Positions 1 through 8,088 of a stretch of DNA of 29,405 nt are shown here, one piece after another. This DNA comes from an uncultured Clostridia bacterium. Its GTDB lineage: Bacteria > Bacillota > Clostridia > Christensenellales > Aristaeellaceae. The stretch is taken from contig CAKUFG010000029.1 of NCBI GenBank assembly GCA_934647235.1, forward strand, positions 1-29,405, read 5' to 3'. The position numbers were made by a program, and so were the translations under genes. The first letter of the stretch is position 1; each line of letters opens with the position of its first letter. The notes under the pieces are model-generated. The model saw only the letters and a list, made by a program, of their open reading frames with translations, was not told the DNA's origin and searched no databases.

Positions 1-127
1 ACACAAGAGCTAAGTGCCGGATAGGAACGGCAAAATTTTTTACACTTCTATTACTTCTTTATCGCACATCAGTAAAATCTGCGGGAAGCTTTCCGGGAAC
101 AGCTTGTGGTAAGGGAGGGAAAGTGTA

Positions 128-1009
128 ATGAAACGAGTCAGCCACGGCGATGCATTTCTTAATGTATTCTTTTATGCAATCCTCTGCCTCTTTATGCTGA
201 TTTGCGCATATCCCATTTGGTATGTCATCGTCGCCTCTATTTCAGATGGAACCTATGTCAACTCTGGCGCGCTAATAATCTTCCCCAAGGATGTTCAGTT
301 TGTAGCTTATGAGTATGCATTTGAACAGCGAAAGCTATGGATTGGCTATGGCAATACGATCCTTTATACCGTCTTTGGCACCCTTTTCGGCTTATGCGTT
401 TGTATTCCATGCGGCTATGCCCTTTCCCGGCGCGATCTCCCTGGACGCGGTCTTATAATGGGCATCTTCACGTTTACGATGTATTTCAGCGGCGGATTAA
501 TTCCCACATATATTGTCTGCTCCATTCTTCATTTGGTAAACACCAGAATCCTGATGATTATGTTTGGCAGCGTCTCGGTTTACAACATTATCCTGATCAG
601 GACTTTCTGTGCTTCAAATATTCCAGAAGAATTGCGGGAGGCTGCTTTCATCGATGGATGTACCAACACAAGATTCTTCCTTCAATTTGTCATTCCGCTC
701 TCAAAGGCAATCATTGCAGTAATCGCTCTCTATATCGCCGTAACACACTGGAACAGCTATTATAATGCCCTGGTCTATGTGACAGACTCTTCCAAGCACC
801 CATTGCAGCTCTACCTTCGCCAGCTGCTTTTGATGACAACCGGAAGCGAAACCGTTATAGATCCGGATATGTCCGCGGAAATGATGCGTCTGGTTCAAAC
901 AGTAAGGTATGCCGTTATCGTTTTGTCTGCACTGCCTATTATGTGCTTGTACCCATTCCTGCAAAAGTACTTTGTTCAGGGGGTAATGATCGGCTCCATA
1001 AAAGGCTAA
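128..1009 (+). CDS. Carbohydrate ABC transporter permease, YtcP/LplC type
   Basis: Inner-membrane permease subunit of a sugar importer, 293 aa, the usual length for this family. About six hydrophobic segments are visible, the first at residues 12-38. The cytoplasmic coupling loop is at residues 169-190, with EAA at 171-173 and the conserved Gly at 177 before FVIPL. The C-terminus (QKYFVQGVMIGSIKG) is characteristic of YtcP/LplC proteins. A GGGAGGG ribosome site lies just upstream of the ATG. The partner LplB-type permease should lie to the left of the window; the 127 bases before this gene hold no recognisable gene, only a possible final few codons ending at a TAA at 11-13. The binding protein follows 67 bp downstream, so the two are likely co-transcribed. 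A homologous permease occurs at 24615-25499. Base composition is clearly more AT-rich than most of the window. Confidence 0.9.
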   Translation: MKRVSHGDAFLNVFFYAILCLFMLICAYPIWYVIVASISDGTYVNSGALIIFPKDVQFVAYEYAFEQRKLWIGYGNTILYTVFGTLFGLCVCIPCGYALSRRDLPGRGLIMGIFTFTMYFSGGLIPTYIVCSILHLVNTRILMIMFGSVSVYNIILIRTFCASNIPEELREAAFIDGCTNTRFFLQFVIPLSKAIIAVIALYIAVTHWNSYYNALVYVTDSSKHPLQLYLRQLLLMTTGSETVIDPDMSAEMMRLVQTVRYAVIVLSALPIMCLYPFLQKYFVQGVMIGSIKG

Positions 1010-1076
1010 AGCATGTACATTATCGTTAATAGCAGAAGAAAGAAGTCTTCTGTTAAATAATGAGGAGGTTAGCCCC

Positions 1077-2729
1077 ATGAAAAAAAGGATTCTTGGTATC
1101 TTGCTTGCTGCCGCGATATGCTTCTCGCTGATTGGTTCAAGCATTGCGTCAGCCGCACCTGCCAGCACGGAAGAACCCATCGAATTGACCATTTGCGTTG
1201 GCCGTCGTCCCTATGACAGTACCGCATCCTATGCAGAAAAGCACTGGGTACAGAAAGCGGAAAAGGCTTGCAACGTGAAGATCACATGGATCGAACTGCT
1301 GGAAGACTCTATGAGCGAACAGCTTGCAGCTGTCCTCGCCGGCGATCTCCCCGATGCTTTTATGTGCGGAAAACATATGGCTGATCCCTTGATTGTGCAG
1401 AGCACAGACATGTGGCGTTCATTTACTCTTGATGAAATCCGAGAATGGGCGCCCACCTACTATGCCACTTGCGAAAGATATATTGACGACTGGCAAAACT
1501 TTGTTACCTATCCGGACGGAAAAATCTACGGTCTGATGGGTTCCGTTTATGATTCAGAACGTCATTATGCAAGCGGCGTTATGTTCATGAATCAGAAATG
1601 GGTTGAAGAGCTTGGCATGAAAATGCCCACTACCCTTGACGAGCTTCACGACATTCTAATCGCATTTCGTGATAACGATATGAATGGGAACGGGGATACG
1701 AGCGATGAGTACCCCATCAACTTCTGCAATAGTTTCTACGCCTCTCAGGTTATTGAATTCGCATCCTGGTGGGGACTGCCTATCAACAACAGCACCTTCT
1801 ACCAGATCAAGGACGGCAATGTAGTTAGCGCCGTTGACACGCAGGCTTTTCGTGAGTTTCTTGAGTATTTCTATCAGCTTGGCCAGGAAGGGCTGCTGAA
1901 CCTTGAAGGCTTCTCCACGACTTCCGACCAGTACACTGCCGAATGCGACGCCATGAAATCCGGCATTTTTGGCGCATGGGCCCCTTCCTATTTCATCACC
2001 AATACGAACAATGCGCAGCAATATGTCGGCATTTCCGCTATTCATGCAGATGGTTATGAAGAAAGCTATTTCCATACCCCCTTCAATCATGCAAACCGCA
2101 ATGCATTTGTTGTAAGCCGCACTTGCGCTAATCCAGAAGCTGCTCTTCGTTTCTACGATTATCTCTCCGATCCTGCTTTCGCCGTTGAAGTATTCATGGG
2201 TGAAGAGGGGCTCGCTTGGACTTTCGTTGATGATGAGTACCACTTTGTAATGAACTATTGCCCCAACAAAGAAGCAGATCCCGATGGTTATGCTGCTTTT
2301 GTCCAAAAAATGCTCGACTGCGGATATAATTCCTACGTCGAAAAAGGCATCATGCTTGACGGTTCTAATCTAAACAACTATAACACAACCGGACTGGTGG
2401 ATTACGGTTCCTTAGTGCTGCACTCTCAAGGCTACGACATGACCAATCGAGCTGACGGAAACGTTGTTCGTGTACAGGCCATTCGTGATATCACTGCTCG
2501 CGGTGGTTACAGTGAGCCGATGAATCTTGACATCGTTCCGGCTGATAAGCAAGAAGAATATGATTTCATGTGCGATGGCTTGGATACGCTGATTAATGCA
2601 TTTGTTGCTGACAGCATCAAGCATGGCGTGACCGATGAATCTTGGAACGCTTATCTTTCTCAGCTTAAAGCCTACAACTATGATTACTATATCGAATTCT
2701 ATAACGCCAAGTATCATCATGAGCTGTAA
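1077..2729 (+). CDS. Extracellular sugar-binding protein of an LplA-like ABC importer
   Basis: Solute-binding protein of 550 aa that would capture a saccharide outside the cell and deliver it to the permeases. Residues 1-27 form a Sec signal peptide (basic MKKR, hydrophobic core, then SSIASA/AP). There is no lipobox: the only early Cys (residue 15) is preceded by Ile, so signal peptidase I cleavage is expected rather than lipidation. Residues about 199-211 (DNDMNGNGDTSDE) resemble an Asp-rich EF-hand-like calcium loop seen in large binding proteins of this class. The start is fixed by a GAGGAGG site 6-8 bases upstream of the ATG. The gene lies 67 bp after the permease and is closed by a strong hairpin terminator. 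The ligand cannot be told from sequence; the neighbouring isomerase and oxidoreductase genes suggest a monosaccharide, cyclitol or short oligosaccharide. Confidence 0.88.
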   Translation: MKKRILGILLAAAICFSLIGSSIASAAPASTEEPIELTICVGRRPYDSTASYAEKHWVQKAEKACNVKITWIELLEDSMSEQLAAVLAGDLPDAFMCGKHMADPLIVQSTDMWRSFTLDEIREWAPTYYATCERYIDDWQNFVTYPDGKIYGLMGSVYDSERHYASGVMFMNQKWVEELGMKMPTTLDELHDILIAFRDNDMNGNGDTSDEYPINFCNSFYASQVIEFASWWGLPINNSTFYQIKDGNVVSAVDTQAFREFLEYFYQLGQEGLLNLEGFSTTSDQYTAECDAMKSGIFGAWAPSYFITNTNNAQQYVGISAIHADGYEESYFHTPFNHANRNAFVVSRTCANPEAALRFYDYLSDPAFAVEVFMGEEGLAWTFVDDEYHFVMNYCPNKEADPDGYAAFVQKMLDCGYNSYVEKGIMLDGSNLNNYNTTGLVDYGSLVLHSQGYDMTNRADGNVVRVQAIRDITARGGYSEPMNLDIVPADKQEEYDFMCDGLDTLINAFVADSIKHGVTDESWNAYLSQLKAYNYDYYIEFYNAKYHHEL

Positions 2730-2788
2730 ATGACGGATTGAAAGGATTCTCTTGTAGCAACAAGTATAAGGAATAAAAACTCATTCAC

Positions 2789-2824
2789 GCGGTCTCGCCC
2801 CAGTTCAAACTGGGGCAAGACCGC
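2789..2824 (+). terminator. Intrinsic terminator of the plus-strand transporter unit
   Basis: A two-part stem is visible. The outer arms GCGGTCT and AGACCGC pair perfectly, then comes one C/A mismatch, then GCCCCAGT pairs with ACTGGGGC around a TCAA loop. A moderately T-rich stretch (ATTTCAATATTTT) follows. It lies 59 bp after the binding-protein stop codon. Confidence 0.8.
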
Positions 2825-2860
2825 ATTTCAATATTTTCCAAGCAGCGAAAAATATCTTAA

Positions 2861-2893
2861 AATTAAAAGAGAGCCGCTTATTTAGCGGCTCTC
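2861..2893 (-). terminator. Intrinsic terminator of the minus-strand isomerase/oxidoreductase unit
   Basis: Perfect 10-bp arms GAGAGCCGCT and AGCGGCTCTC enclose a 5-base loop. Read on the minus strand they are followed by TTTTAATTTT. It begins about 17 bp after the isomerase stop. It faces the plus-strand terminator, so two convergent units are insulated from each other here. Confidence 0.88.
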
Positions 2894-2910
2894 ACGATAA
2901 TTGAATATTC

Positions 2911-3738
2911 TCAGCCCTTCAGGCCGATTCTGCGCAGCGTACAGATGCTCATGGCGGCGGCCTCCAGCGGCGTGCGGCCGACAGAAGCATCCTGCTCCAC
3001 CACAAACCACCTTGCGCCTGCATCCAGGCCGGCTTCCGCCACAGCGGAAACATCCTGGCAGCCGTAGCCCACCGGACGGAACTCAAAGGGTACCTCGCCC
3101 GCAGCCTTGGTTTCGGATTGTCCCAGCAGGCCATAGGGGGCGGCGTCGCCCTCCTTGCGGCCCACAAAGTCCTTCAGATGCACCACAGGCGCGCGGCCGG
3201 CGTACCTGCGCAGATAAGCGGCGGGATCTTCGCCCGCGTACTTGACCCAGCACACGTCGATTTCGGTTTTGAGCACATCCTCGGGCATGGCGGCATAGAG
3301 GAAATCCAGCGCGTACATGCCGCTGAAGGAAACAAACTCAAAATCGTGATTGTGATACAGCAGCTGAATGCCGTTGTCGCGGCACAGGCAGCCAAACTGA
3401 TAAATCGTGCGCAGCACGCCTGCGAAGGCAGGCGTACCGGGGCGCTGCTCGGCGCTCAGGTAGGGCACGGCGATATAATCGCAGCCGATGGCCTTGTGAT
3501 AGTCGATCATGCCCTGCATGTCCGCCTCAATCAGCTTGAGCGCCACATGGCTGGATACGGCGCGCAGGCCGCATTCCTCCAGCATGGCGCGCACATCCTG
3601 CGCGCTGTGGCCGTAGAAACCGGCAAACTCCACGCCGTCGTAGCCAAGGGCCTTGAGCTGGCGCAGCACGGACAGCAGATCCTGCTCCGCTTCCTTGCGC
3701 GCCGAATAGATCTGATACGCAATCGGTGCGTTTTTCAT
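2911..3738 (-). CDS. Sugar phosphate isomerase/epimerase-type TIM-barrel protein
   Basis: Cytoplasmic 275-aa protein of the xylose-isomerase-like TIM-barrel superfamily (IolE/IolI, hexulose epimerases and relatives). It probably isomerises, epimerises or dehydrates a sugar, cyclitol or keto-sugar with a divalent metal. Visible landmarks are GYDGVEFAGFYG at 32-43, YHNHDFEF at 128-135 with His129 and His131, EIDVCWV at 159-165 with Asp161, VHLKDF at 186-191 with His187, and FVVEQD at 245-250 with Glu249; these fit the usual Glu/Asp/His metal ligands. The start has GAGGAA 7 bases upstream. It lies 14 bp after the oxidoreductase gene and is surely in the same operon. Such pairs often work on inositol-like or oxidised sugar substrates, but the exact reaction cannot be assigned. 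Confidence 0.87.
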   Translation of the reverse strand: MKNAPIAYQIYSARKEAEQDLLSVLRQLKALGYDGVEFAGFYGHSAQDVRAMLEECGLRAVSSHVALKLIEADMQGMIDYHKAIGCDYIAVPYLSAEQRPGTPAFAGVLRTIYQFGCLCRDNGIQLLYHNHDFEFVSFSGMYALDFLYAAMPEDVLKTEIDVCWVKYAGEDPAAYLRRYAGRAPVVHLKDFVGRKEGDAAPYGLLGQSETKAAGEVPFEFRPVGYGCQDVSAVAEAGLDAGARWFVVEQDASVGRTPLEAAAMSICTLRRIGLKG

Positions 3739-3752
3739 GCCGGATTCCTCGC

Positions 3753-4838
3753 TCAGTCGTTGAAATACACGGGCTTGCCGGTCTTAGCGGACTGATAGAT
3801 GGCGTCCAGAATCTGGGTGACGACGAAGGCCTGCTCAGGCTTGACGGTCAATTCGCCCTCGCCGCGCACAGCGTCAACAAACACGCGCTGTTCCATCACC
3901 TTGGGATCGTCGCTGGAGCCCTCATAGAAGTCCACGCCCTTTTTCTTCATGTTGGGGGTGGTCACATACTGCTTGCCGTGCTTTACGCCGTTGATGTGCA
4001 GCTCGCCGTTGTGCATGTCCGCGCCAGCCTTGGTGCCGCACAGCATGGTGCGCGCTTCTTCCACATCCAGGGTGTTCAGGGCCCAGGAAGCGCTCAGGTC
4101 GATGGTCGCGCCGTTCTCCATCACGATGAAGCCGAAGGCGCTGTCCTCGGTGGTGAACTTTTCGGGATCCCAGTCGCCCCAGGCGTTGCCGGTCTCGCGG
4201 TCGTTGTTCAGCTTATGATACACGGTGCCCACCACATACTTGGGCTTGTAGTTGTTCATGGTCCACAGGGTCAGATCCAGCGCATGGGTGCCGATATCGA
4301 TCAAGGGGCCGCCGCCCTGCTCATACTCGTTGAGGAACACGCCCCAGGTGGGCACGGCGCGGCGACGGATGGCGTTGGCGCGGGCGTAGTAAATCTCGCC
4401 CAGCTCGCCGGCTTCGCATTCCTTCTTCAGGTACTGGCTGTCGGGACGATAGCGGCCCTGATAGCCGATGGTGAGCACCTTGCCGGTTTCCTTGGCGGCG
4501 TCCAGCATCTTCTGCGCTTCGGCGGGGTTGATGGCCATGGGCTTTTCGCACATGACGTTCTTGCCAGCATGCAGCGCATCCACCGTGATATAGGAATGGC
4601 TGCGGTTGGGGGTGCAGACGTATACGCAGTCCAGATCCAGCTTGAGCAGCTCTTTATAATCGGTAAATACCTGCGCGTCCTCAGTGCCGTACTGGGCCTT
4701 GGCCTTTTCGGCGCGCTCGATAATCAGATCGCAGAAGGCGACCAGCTCGGTCTCGCCCAGCGCCTTGATGGAGGGCATATGCTTGCCGTTGGCGATACCG
4801 CCGCAGCCGATGATACCAGCTTTCAACTTATTGGCCAT
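3753..4838 (-). CDS. Gfo/Idh/MocA family NAD(P)-dependent oxidoreductase
   Basis: Cytoplasmic dehydrogenase of 361 aa with an N-terminal Rossmann fold and a C-terminal substrate/dimerisation domain. The nucleotide-binding loop GIIGCGGIANGKH is at residues 8-20, CEKPM at 97-101 with catalytic-type Lys99, and GGGPLIDIGTHALD at 175-188 with Asp181 and His185, the classic substrate-site signature. The start is taken at MANKLK because AAAGGAG stands just upstream; an in-frame extension of 39 codons further upstream has no ribosome site and would overlap the promoter. Members oxidise sugars, inositols or amino sugars, or help hydrolyse glycosides by transient oxidation. Together with the downstream isomerase/epimerase this looks like a two-gene sugar or cyclitol catabolic unit. 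Confidence 0.92.
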   Translation of the reverse strand: MANKLKAGIIGCGGIANGKHMPSIKALGETELVAFCDLIIERAEKAKAQYGTEDAQVFTDYKELLKLDLDCVYVCTPNRSHSYITVDALHAGKNVMCEKPMAINPAEAQKMLDAAKETGKVLTIGYQGRYRPDSQYLKKECEAGELGEIYYARANAIRRRAVPTWGVFLNEYEQGGGPLIDIGTHALDLTLWTMNNYKPKYVVGTVYHKLNNDRETGNAWGDWDPEKFTTEDSAFGFIVMENGATIDLSASWALNTLDVEEARTMLCGTKAGADMHNGELHINGVKHGKQYVTTPNMKKKGVDFYEGSSDDPKVMEQRVFVDAVRGEGELTVKPEQAFVVTQILDAIYQSAKTGKPVYFND

Positions 4839-4887
4839 GATAAATCTCTCCTTTCGTTCTTTGCGAACAATCAATGGGAATAGTTTT

Positions 4888-4916
4888 ATTATAGCCGCGC
4901 GACTGCCAAAAGTCGT
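4888..4916 (-). promoter_or_regulatory. Candidate promoter for the oxidoreductase/isomerase operon
   Basis: A perfect TATAAT -10 box reads on the minus strand at 4893-4888. The best -35 at 17-bp spacing (ACGACT, 4916-4911) is weak. The leader would be about 40 bases. It is divergent from the esterase promoter about 50 bp away. Confidence 0.5.
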
Positions 4917-4963
4917 GACATTTAGGGCGTGGAAAGTGACAAAAAACGCTATCATTATTTTTC

Positions 4964-4992
4964 TTGCCGGATTCTGCCTTTCATGCTAAGAT
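4964..4992 (+). promoter_or_regulatory. Candidate extended -10 promoter for the esterase pair
   Basis: TTGCCG (4964-4969), a 17-bp spacer, then TAAGAT (4987-4992) preceded by TGC, which makes an extended -10. It lies about 50 bases before the esterase start. Confidence 0.55.
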
Positions 4993-5045
4993 AACAGCAG
5001 CAACAATTACGCGCCGTTTTCTCCACGGAAAGGGGGATGATCGTC

Positions 5046-5813
5046 ATGGCGCTGCTGCACGTAAGCTTTTATTCGGGCACGCTGGAGCGCGAAACGCAGA
5101 TGGATGTGATCCTGCCCGAGGCGACCAGGGGGCTCATCGGCATGGAGGGCACAGCCGCCCGGCAGTGCAGAACGCTGTATCTACTGCACGGCATGAGCGA
5201 CGACCAGACCACCTGGCAGCGCCGCACCAGCATTGAGCGCTATGCGTCGGCCTATGGTCTGGCGGTGGTGATGCCCACGACTGAGCTTGGCTGGTACACC
5301 GATATGTACCGGGGCGAAAAGTACTTTACTTTCATCACCCGCGAGCTGCCCGCCGTGTGCCGCGACCTGTTTCCCATGATGAGCCCCAGGCGCGAGGATA
5401 CCTATGTCGCCGGGCTGTCCATGGGCGGCTACGGCGCGCTCAAGTGCGCCCTGCGCGCGGGCGATGTGTTCAGCCGCGGCGCTTCGCTGTCGGGCGCGGC
5501 AGATAGCCGTCAGCTCCCTCCCGGCGGATATTGGGAGGATGTGTTCGGCCCCAGGGAGCAGATTCCCGGCTCGTTCAACGATCTCTTCGCCGCAGCGGAA
5601 GAGCTGCCGCCCGAAAAGCGTCCGCCGCTGTTCATGTGGTGCGGCACGGAGGATTCCCTGCTGCCGGGCAACCGCGCGCTGCGCGATCATCTGCTGGCGC
5701 TGGGCTATGAGCTTACCTATGCTGAAAGCGCGGGCAATCACGCCTGGCAATGGTGGGACCTGCACATTCAGGATGTGCTGCGCTGGCTGTTTCCCCAAAC
5801 GGAGGTGAAGTAA
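5046..5813 (+). CDS. Alpha/beta-hydrolase esterase (tributyrin esterase / esterase D-like), first copy
   Basis: Putative cytoplasmic serine esterase of 255 aa from the esterase D/S-formylglutathione hydrolase-like family, which cleaves short acyl esters, including acetyl groups from sugars. The oxyanion segment LLHGMSDD is at 46-53, the nucleophile elbow GLSMGGYGALK at 123-133 with Ser125, and the acid and base are likely Asp203 (GTEDSLL) and His232 (GNHAWQWW). No signal peptide is present. The start is set at the second of two close in-frame ATGs (5046): an AGGGGG site lies 9-10 bases before it but directly abuts the first ATG. A paralogous gene follows after one base, with its ribosome site inside this gene's last codons, so translation is probably coupled. 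Confidence 0.88.
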   Translation: MALLHVSFYSGTLERETQMDVILPEATRGLIGMEGTAARQCRTLYLLHGMSDDQTTWQRRTSIERYASAYGLAVVMPTTELGWYTDMYRGEKYFTFITRELPAVCRDLFPMMSPRREDTYVAGLSMGGYGALKCALRAGDVFSRGASLSGAADSRQLPPGGYWEDVFGPREQIPGSFNDLFAAAEELPPEKRPPLFMWCGTEDSLLPGNRALRDHLLALGYELTYAESAGNHAWQWWDLHIQDVLRWLFPQTEVK

Positions 5814-5814
5814 A

Positions 5815-6567
5815 ATGGCGCTGATGGATATCGGCTTCTTTTCCGAATCGCTGGGCATGGCGGTGCACTGCATGGCGCTGGTGCCCCATGCGCGCGATGG
5901 CGAGGTGCTGCCCAGGCGGCAGACGCTGTATCTGCTGCACGGCTACGGCGACAGCTACACCTCCTGGATCCGCAAGACCAATCTGGAGCGCTACGCCGCA
6001 CATCATAACCTGGCCGTCATCATGCCCGACGCGCAGAAAAGCGCCTATACCGACATGAGCCACGGCGGCAAATTCTTCACCTATATTGCCGACGAGCTGC
6101 CCGCCAAAATGCGCGCCTTCCTGCCCCTGAGCGAGCGGCGCGAGGATACCTTCATCGCCGGTTTTTCCATGGGCGGCTATGGCGCGCTCAAAATCGGTCT
6201 GGCACGGCCCACGCAGTACGCCGCCATCGGCTGCATCAGCGCAGGCGTCAGCAACGATACCCCGGATACCGCCGCGCTGCGCGAATTGCGCACAGGCGGC
6301 CGGCTGTTAAAGGACACGGAGGAGGATGTGCCCGCCAGCATTGCGCGCGCCGCCGCGCTGGGCGAGGCTGCCCCGCGCATCTATCATACGATCGGGCAGG
6401 AGGATTTTCTTCTGTCCAGCGCGCGGGAAACGCGCGATCTGCTGCGCGGCTATCCGGGCGATCCCTTCCACTATATATATGTAGAAAAGCCCGGCAGGCA
6501 CGGCTGGGAATTCTGCGACGGCGCGCTGCGCGATTTTCTGCAGTGGCTGTCCCCCGCCCCGCGATAA
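5815..6567 (+). CDS. Alpha/beta-hydrolase esterase, second tandem copy
   Basis: Second serine esterase, 250 aa, same fold and motif order as the gene just upstream: LLHGYGDSYTSW at 40-51, nucleophile elbow GFSMGGYGALK at 116-126 with Ser118, candidate acid Asp197 (GQEDFLL) and His229 (GRHGWEF). Shared N-termini (MAL..FxS) and matching blocks show a tandem duplication followed by divergence. The GGAGGTGAAG ribosome site overlaps the end of the first copy and only one base separates the genes. No signal peptide. Two diverged copies suggest two acyl substrates or a heteromeric enzyme, for example removal of different acetyl or other ester decorations from imported sugars; that is inference. Confidence 0.87.
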   Translation: MALMDIGFFSESLGMAVHCMALVPHARDGEVLPRRQTLYLLHGYGDSYTSWIRKTNLERYAAHHNLAVIMPDAQKSAYTDMSHGGKFFTYIADELPAKMRAFLPLSERREDTFIAGFSMGGYGALKIGLARPTQYAAIGCISAGVSNDTPDTAALRELRTGGRLLKDTEEDVPASIARAAALGEAAPRIYHTIGQEDFLLSSARETRDLLRGYPGDPFHYIYVEKPGRHGWEFCDGALRDFLQWLSPAPR

Positions 6568-6577
6568 CGCCCGCAAT

Positions 6578-6660
6578 TTTGTTCCCGCACCCGCCACAAT
6601 TTACAATTGGCTCAGAAATGTAAAATATTAGTGATCGTATTGTTATGAATCGGGAACAAA
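6578..6660. repeat. Separated inverted repeat flanking an intergenic region
   Basis: TTTGTTCCCG at 6578-6587 is the exact inverse of CGGGAACAAA at 6651-6660. The right arm sits where the -35 region of the downstream gene's promoter would be. It could be a looping operator pair or part of an RNA structure. No clear terminator for the esterase pair was found in this gap. Confidence 0.4.
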
Positions 6661-6678
6661 TTCGTCTTCTGATCCGTA

Positions 6679-6684
6679 TATAAT
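6679..6684 (+). promoter_or_regulatory. Candidate -10 box for the peptidoglycan-binding protein gene
   Basis: A perfect TATAAT stands about 100 bases before the start codon. No convincing -35 is present at 16-18 bp, which suggests an activator or another sigma factor. The leader contains a small GGACGG/CCGTCC hairpin at about 6735-6754. Confidence 0.4.
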
Positions 6685-6784
6685 AGTGACCGTAAACTAC
6701 CGGCTATATCCAGCCGCTTTACGGAATCAATCCGGACGGCGCTATTACCGTCCAGAAAAGGTTAACAGGAAGGATGATATTGCA

Positions 6785-8035
6785 ATGAAAAAGATCATTT
6801 CTTTGCTGCTGGCGCTCGTATTAACGCTTTCCGCCTGCTCCGTGGCTCTGGCCGCCGACGTTGTGCTCCGCCCCGGCGATAAGGGCGACGCCGTCAAGGA
6901 AGTGCAGACGCTTCTGACCAGCTACGGCTATTATTCCGGCAAAATCGACGGCAGCTACAGCACCGCCACCACCACCGCCGTGCGCAATTTCCAGCGCTAC
7001 AACAGCCTGACTGTGGACGGCAAGGTCGGCCCCAAGACCATGGCTGTGCTCAAGAGCGGCAACGCCGTGGCCGCCCCCCTCAAGCCCAATGAAACCAACA
7101 ATTCCGCCTCCGTCAAGATGGTGCAGACCCTGCTGCGCGATCTGGGCTATTACAATGGCAAGATCGACGGCAAATACGGCGCTTCCACCATCGCTGCGGT
7201 CAAGATGTTCCAGAAGTACAACGAGCTGACCGTGGACGGCAAGGTCGGCGAGGATACGCTGAACCGCCTGAAGAGCGACGTGGCCGTCAAGGCTCCCGTC
7301 AATCAGAAGGATTCCTACTCCGCCGAAAACAAGCACATCCAGGAGCGCCTGCAGCATTACGGCTACTACACCGGCAAGCTCGACGGCATCTATGGCTCCG
7401 GCACCATCGCTGCAGTAAAGGCCTTCCAGCGCGCAAACAGTCTGAAGGTAGACGGCGCGGTCGGCCCGCTGACGCTGGCCAAACTGGATTCCGATACCGC
7501 CGTTTCCAAGAAGGACGCCGATCAGACTACCGATTCTGAAACCCGTCCCATTCTGCGCCCCGGCGATAAGGAAACCGCCAAGGTGAAGTACATCAAGGAA
7601 GTACAGACCATCCTGAAGGCCAAGGGCCTCTACACCGGCGAAATCGACGGCGTATACAGCGGCATCATTGTGACCGCCGTGCGTCTCTTCCAGCAGCAGA
7701 ACGGCCTGACCATCGACGGCCGCGTGGGCAAGAACACCTGGAAGGTGCTGCTGGGCGGCACCGTCACCCCTGTCACCCCCACCCGCCCCTCCGTGCTGCG
7801 TCCCGGCGATAAGAGCACCTATGTAAAGGAGCTGCAGCAGAACCTGGTTGCTCTGGGCTACTCCAACGTGCCTGTGGACGGCGTGTACGGCGCCAAGACC
7901 ACCGCTGCCGTCAAGGCGCTGCAGCGCAAGTACGCCCTGGATGTGGACGGCAAGGCCGGCCCCAAGACCCTGGCCAAGATCAACGAGCTGCTCAACGCCG
8001 CCTCCACCCCCAGCGATCCCGACGCGAACGGCTGA
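6785..8035 (+). CDS. Secreted protein with five peptidoglycan-binding (PG_binding_1) repeats
   Basis: Exported 416-aa wall-binding protein. Residues 1-24 form a signal peptide. It holds LSAC (Cys18), which fits a lipobox, but also an AxA-type site (ALAA) a few residues later, so it may be lipidated or simply secreted. The rest is five consecutive domains of about 65-75 residues, each with the pattern VKxxQxxL..GYY.GxIDG.YG..T..AVK.FQ....L.VDGKVGP.T...L. Repeats 1, 4 and 5 begin with LRPGDK. No catalytic domain (amidase, lytic transglycosylase, L,D-transpeptidase) is present, which is unusual since such repeats normally anchor an enzyme. The start is at MKKII with AGGAAGGA upstream; a longer in-frame extension runs into the promoter. 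It may be a wall scaffold or spacer. Confidence 0.88.
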   Translation: MKKIISLLLALVLTLSACSVALAADVVLRPGDKGDAVKEVQTLLTSYGYYSGKIDGSYSTATTTAVRNFQRYNSLTVDGKVGPKTMAVLKSGNAVAAPLKPNETNNSASVKMVQTLLRDLGYYNGKIDGKYGASTIAAVKMFQKYNELTVDGKVGEDTLNRLKSDVAVKAPVNQKDSYSAENKHIQERLQHYGYYTGKLDGIYGSGTIAAVKAFQRANSLKVDGAVGPLTLAKLDSDTAVSKKDADQTTDSETRPILRPGDKETAKVKYIKEVQTILKAKGLYTGEIDGVYSGIIVTAVRLFQQQNGLTIDGRVGKNTWKVLLGGTVTPVTPTRPSVLRPGDKSTYVKELQQNLVALGYSNVPVDGVYGAKTTAAVKALQRKYALDVDGKAGPKTLAKINELLNAASTPSDPDANG

Positions 8036-8052
8036 TCTTTCAAACGATTATC

Positions 8053-8088
8053 AAAGCGGAAAAGCCAAGCAGGCTTTTCCGCTTTTTT
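8053..8088 (+). terminator. Intrinsic terminator after the peptidoglycan-binding protein
   Basis: Perfect 14-bp arms, AAAGCGGAAAAGCC and GGCTTTTCCGCTTT, enclose a 5-base loop and run into a T tract. The tail runs directly into the AAGGAG ribosome site of the next gene (8089-8094), so that gene must be read by leak-through or from a promoter inside this gene. Confidence 0.92.

Noticed and set aside
3726..4883. Plus-strand 385-codon frame across the oxidoreductase gene
   Set aside because: It is the antisense shadow of a gene with full Gfo/Idh/MocA motifs, and it runs over that gene's ribosome site.
4839..4955. Upstream start for the oxidoreductase
   Set aside because: It spans the TATAAT box and has no ribosome site; AAAGGAG precedes the ATG at 4838.
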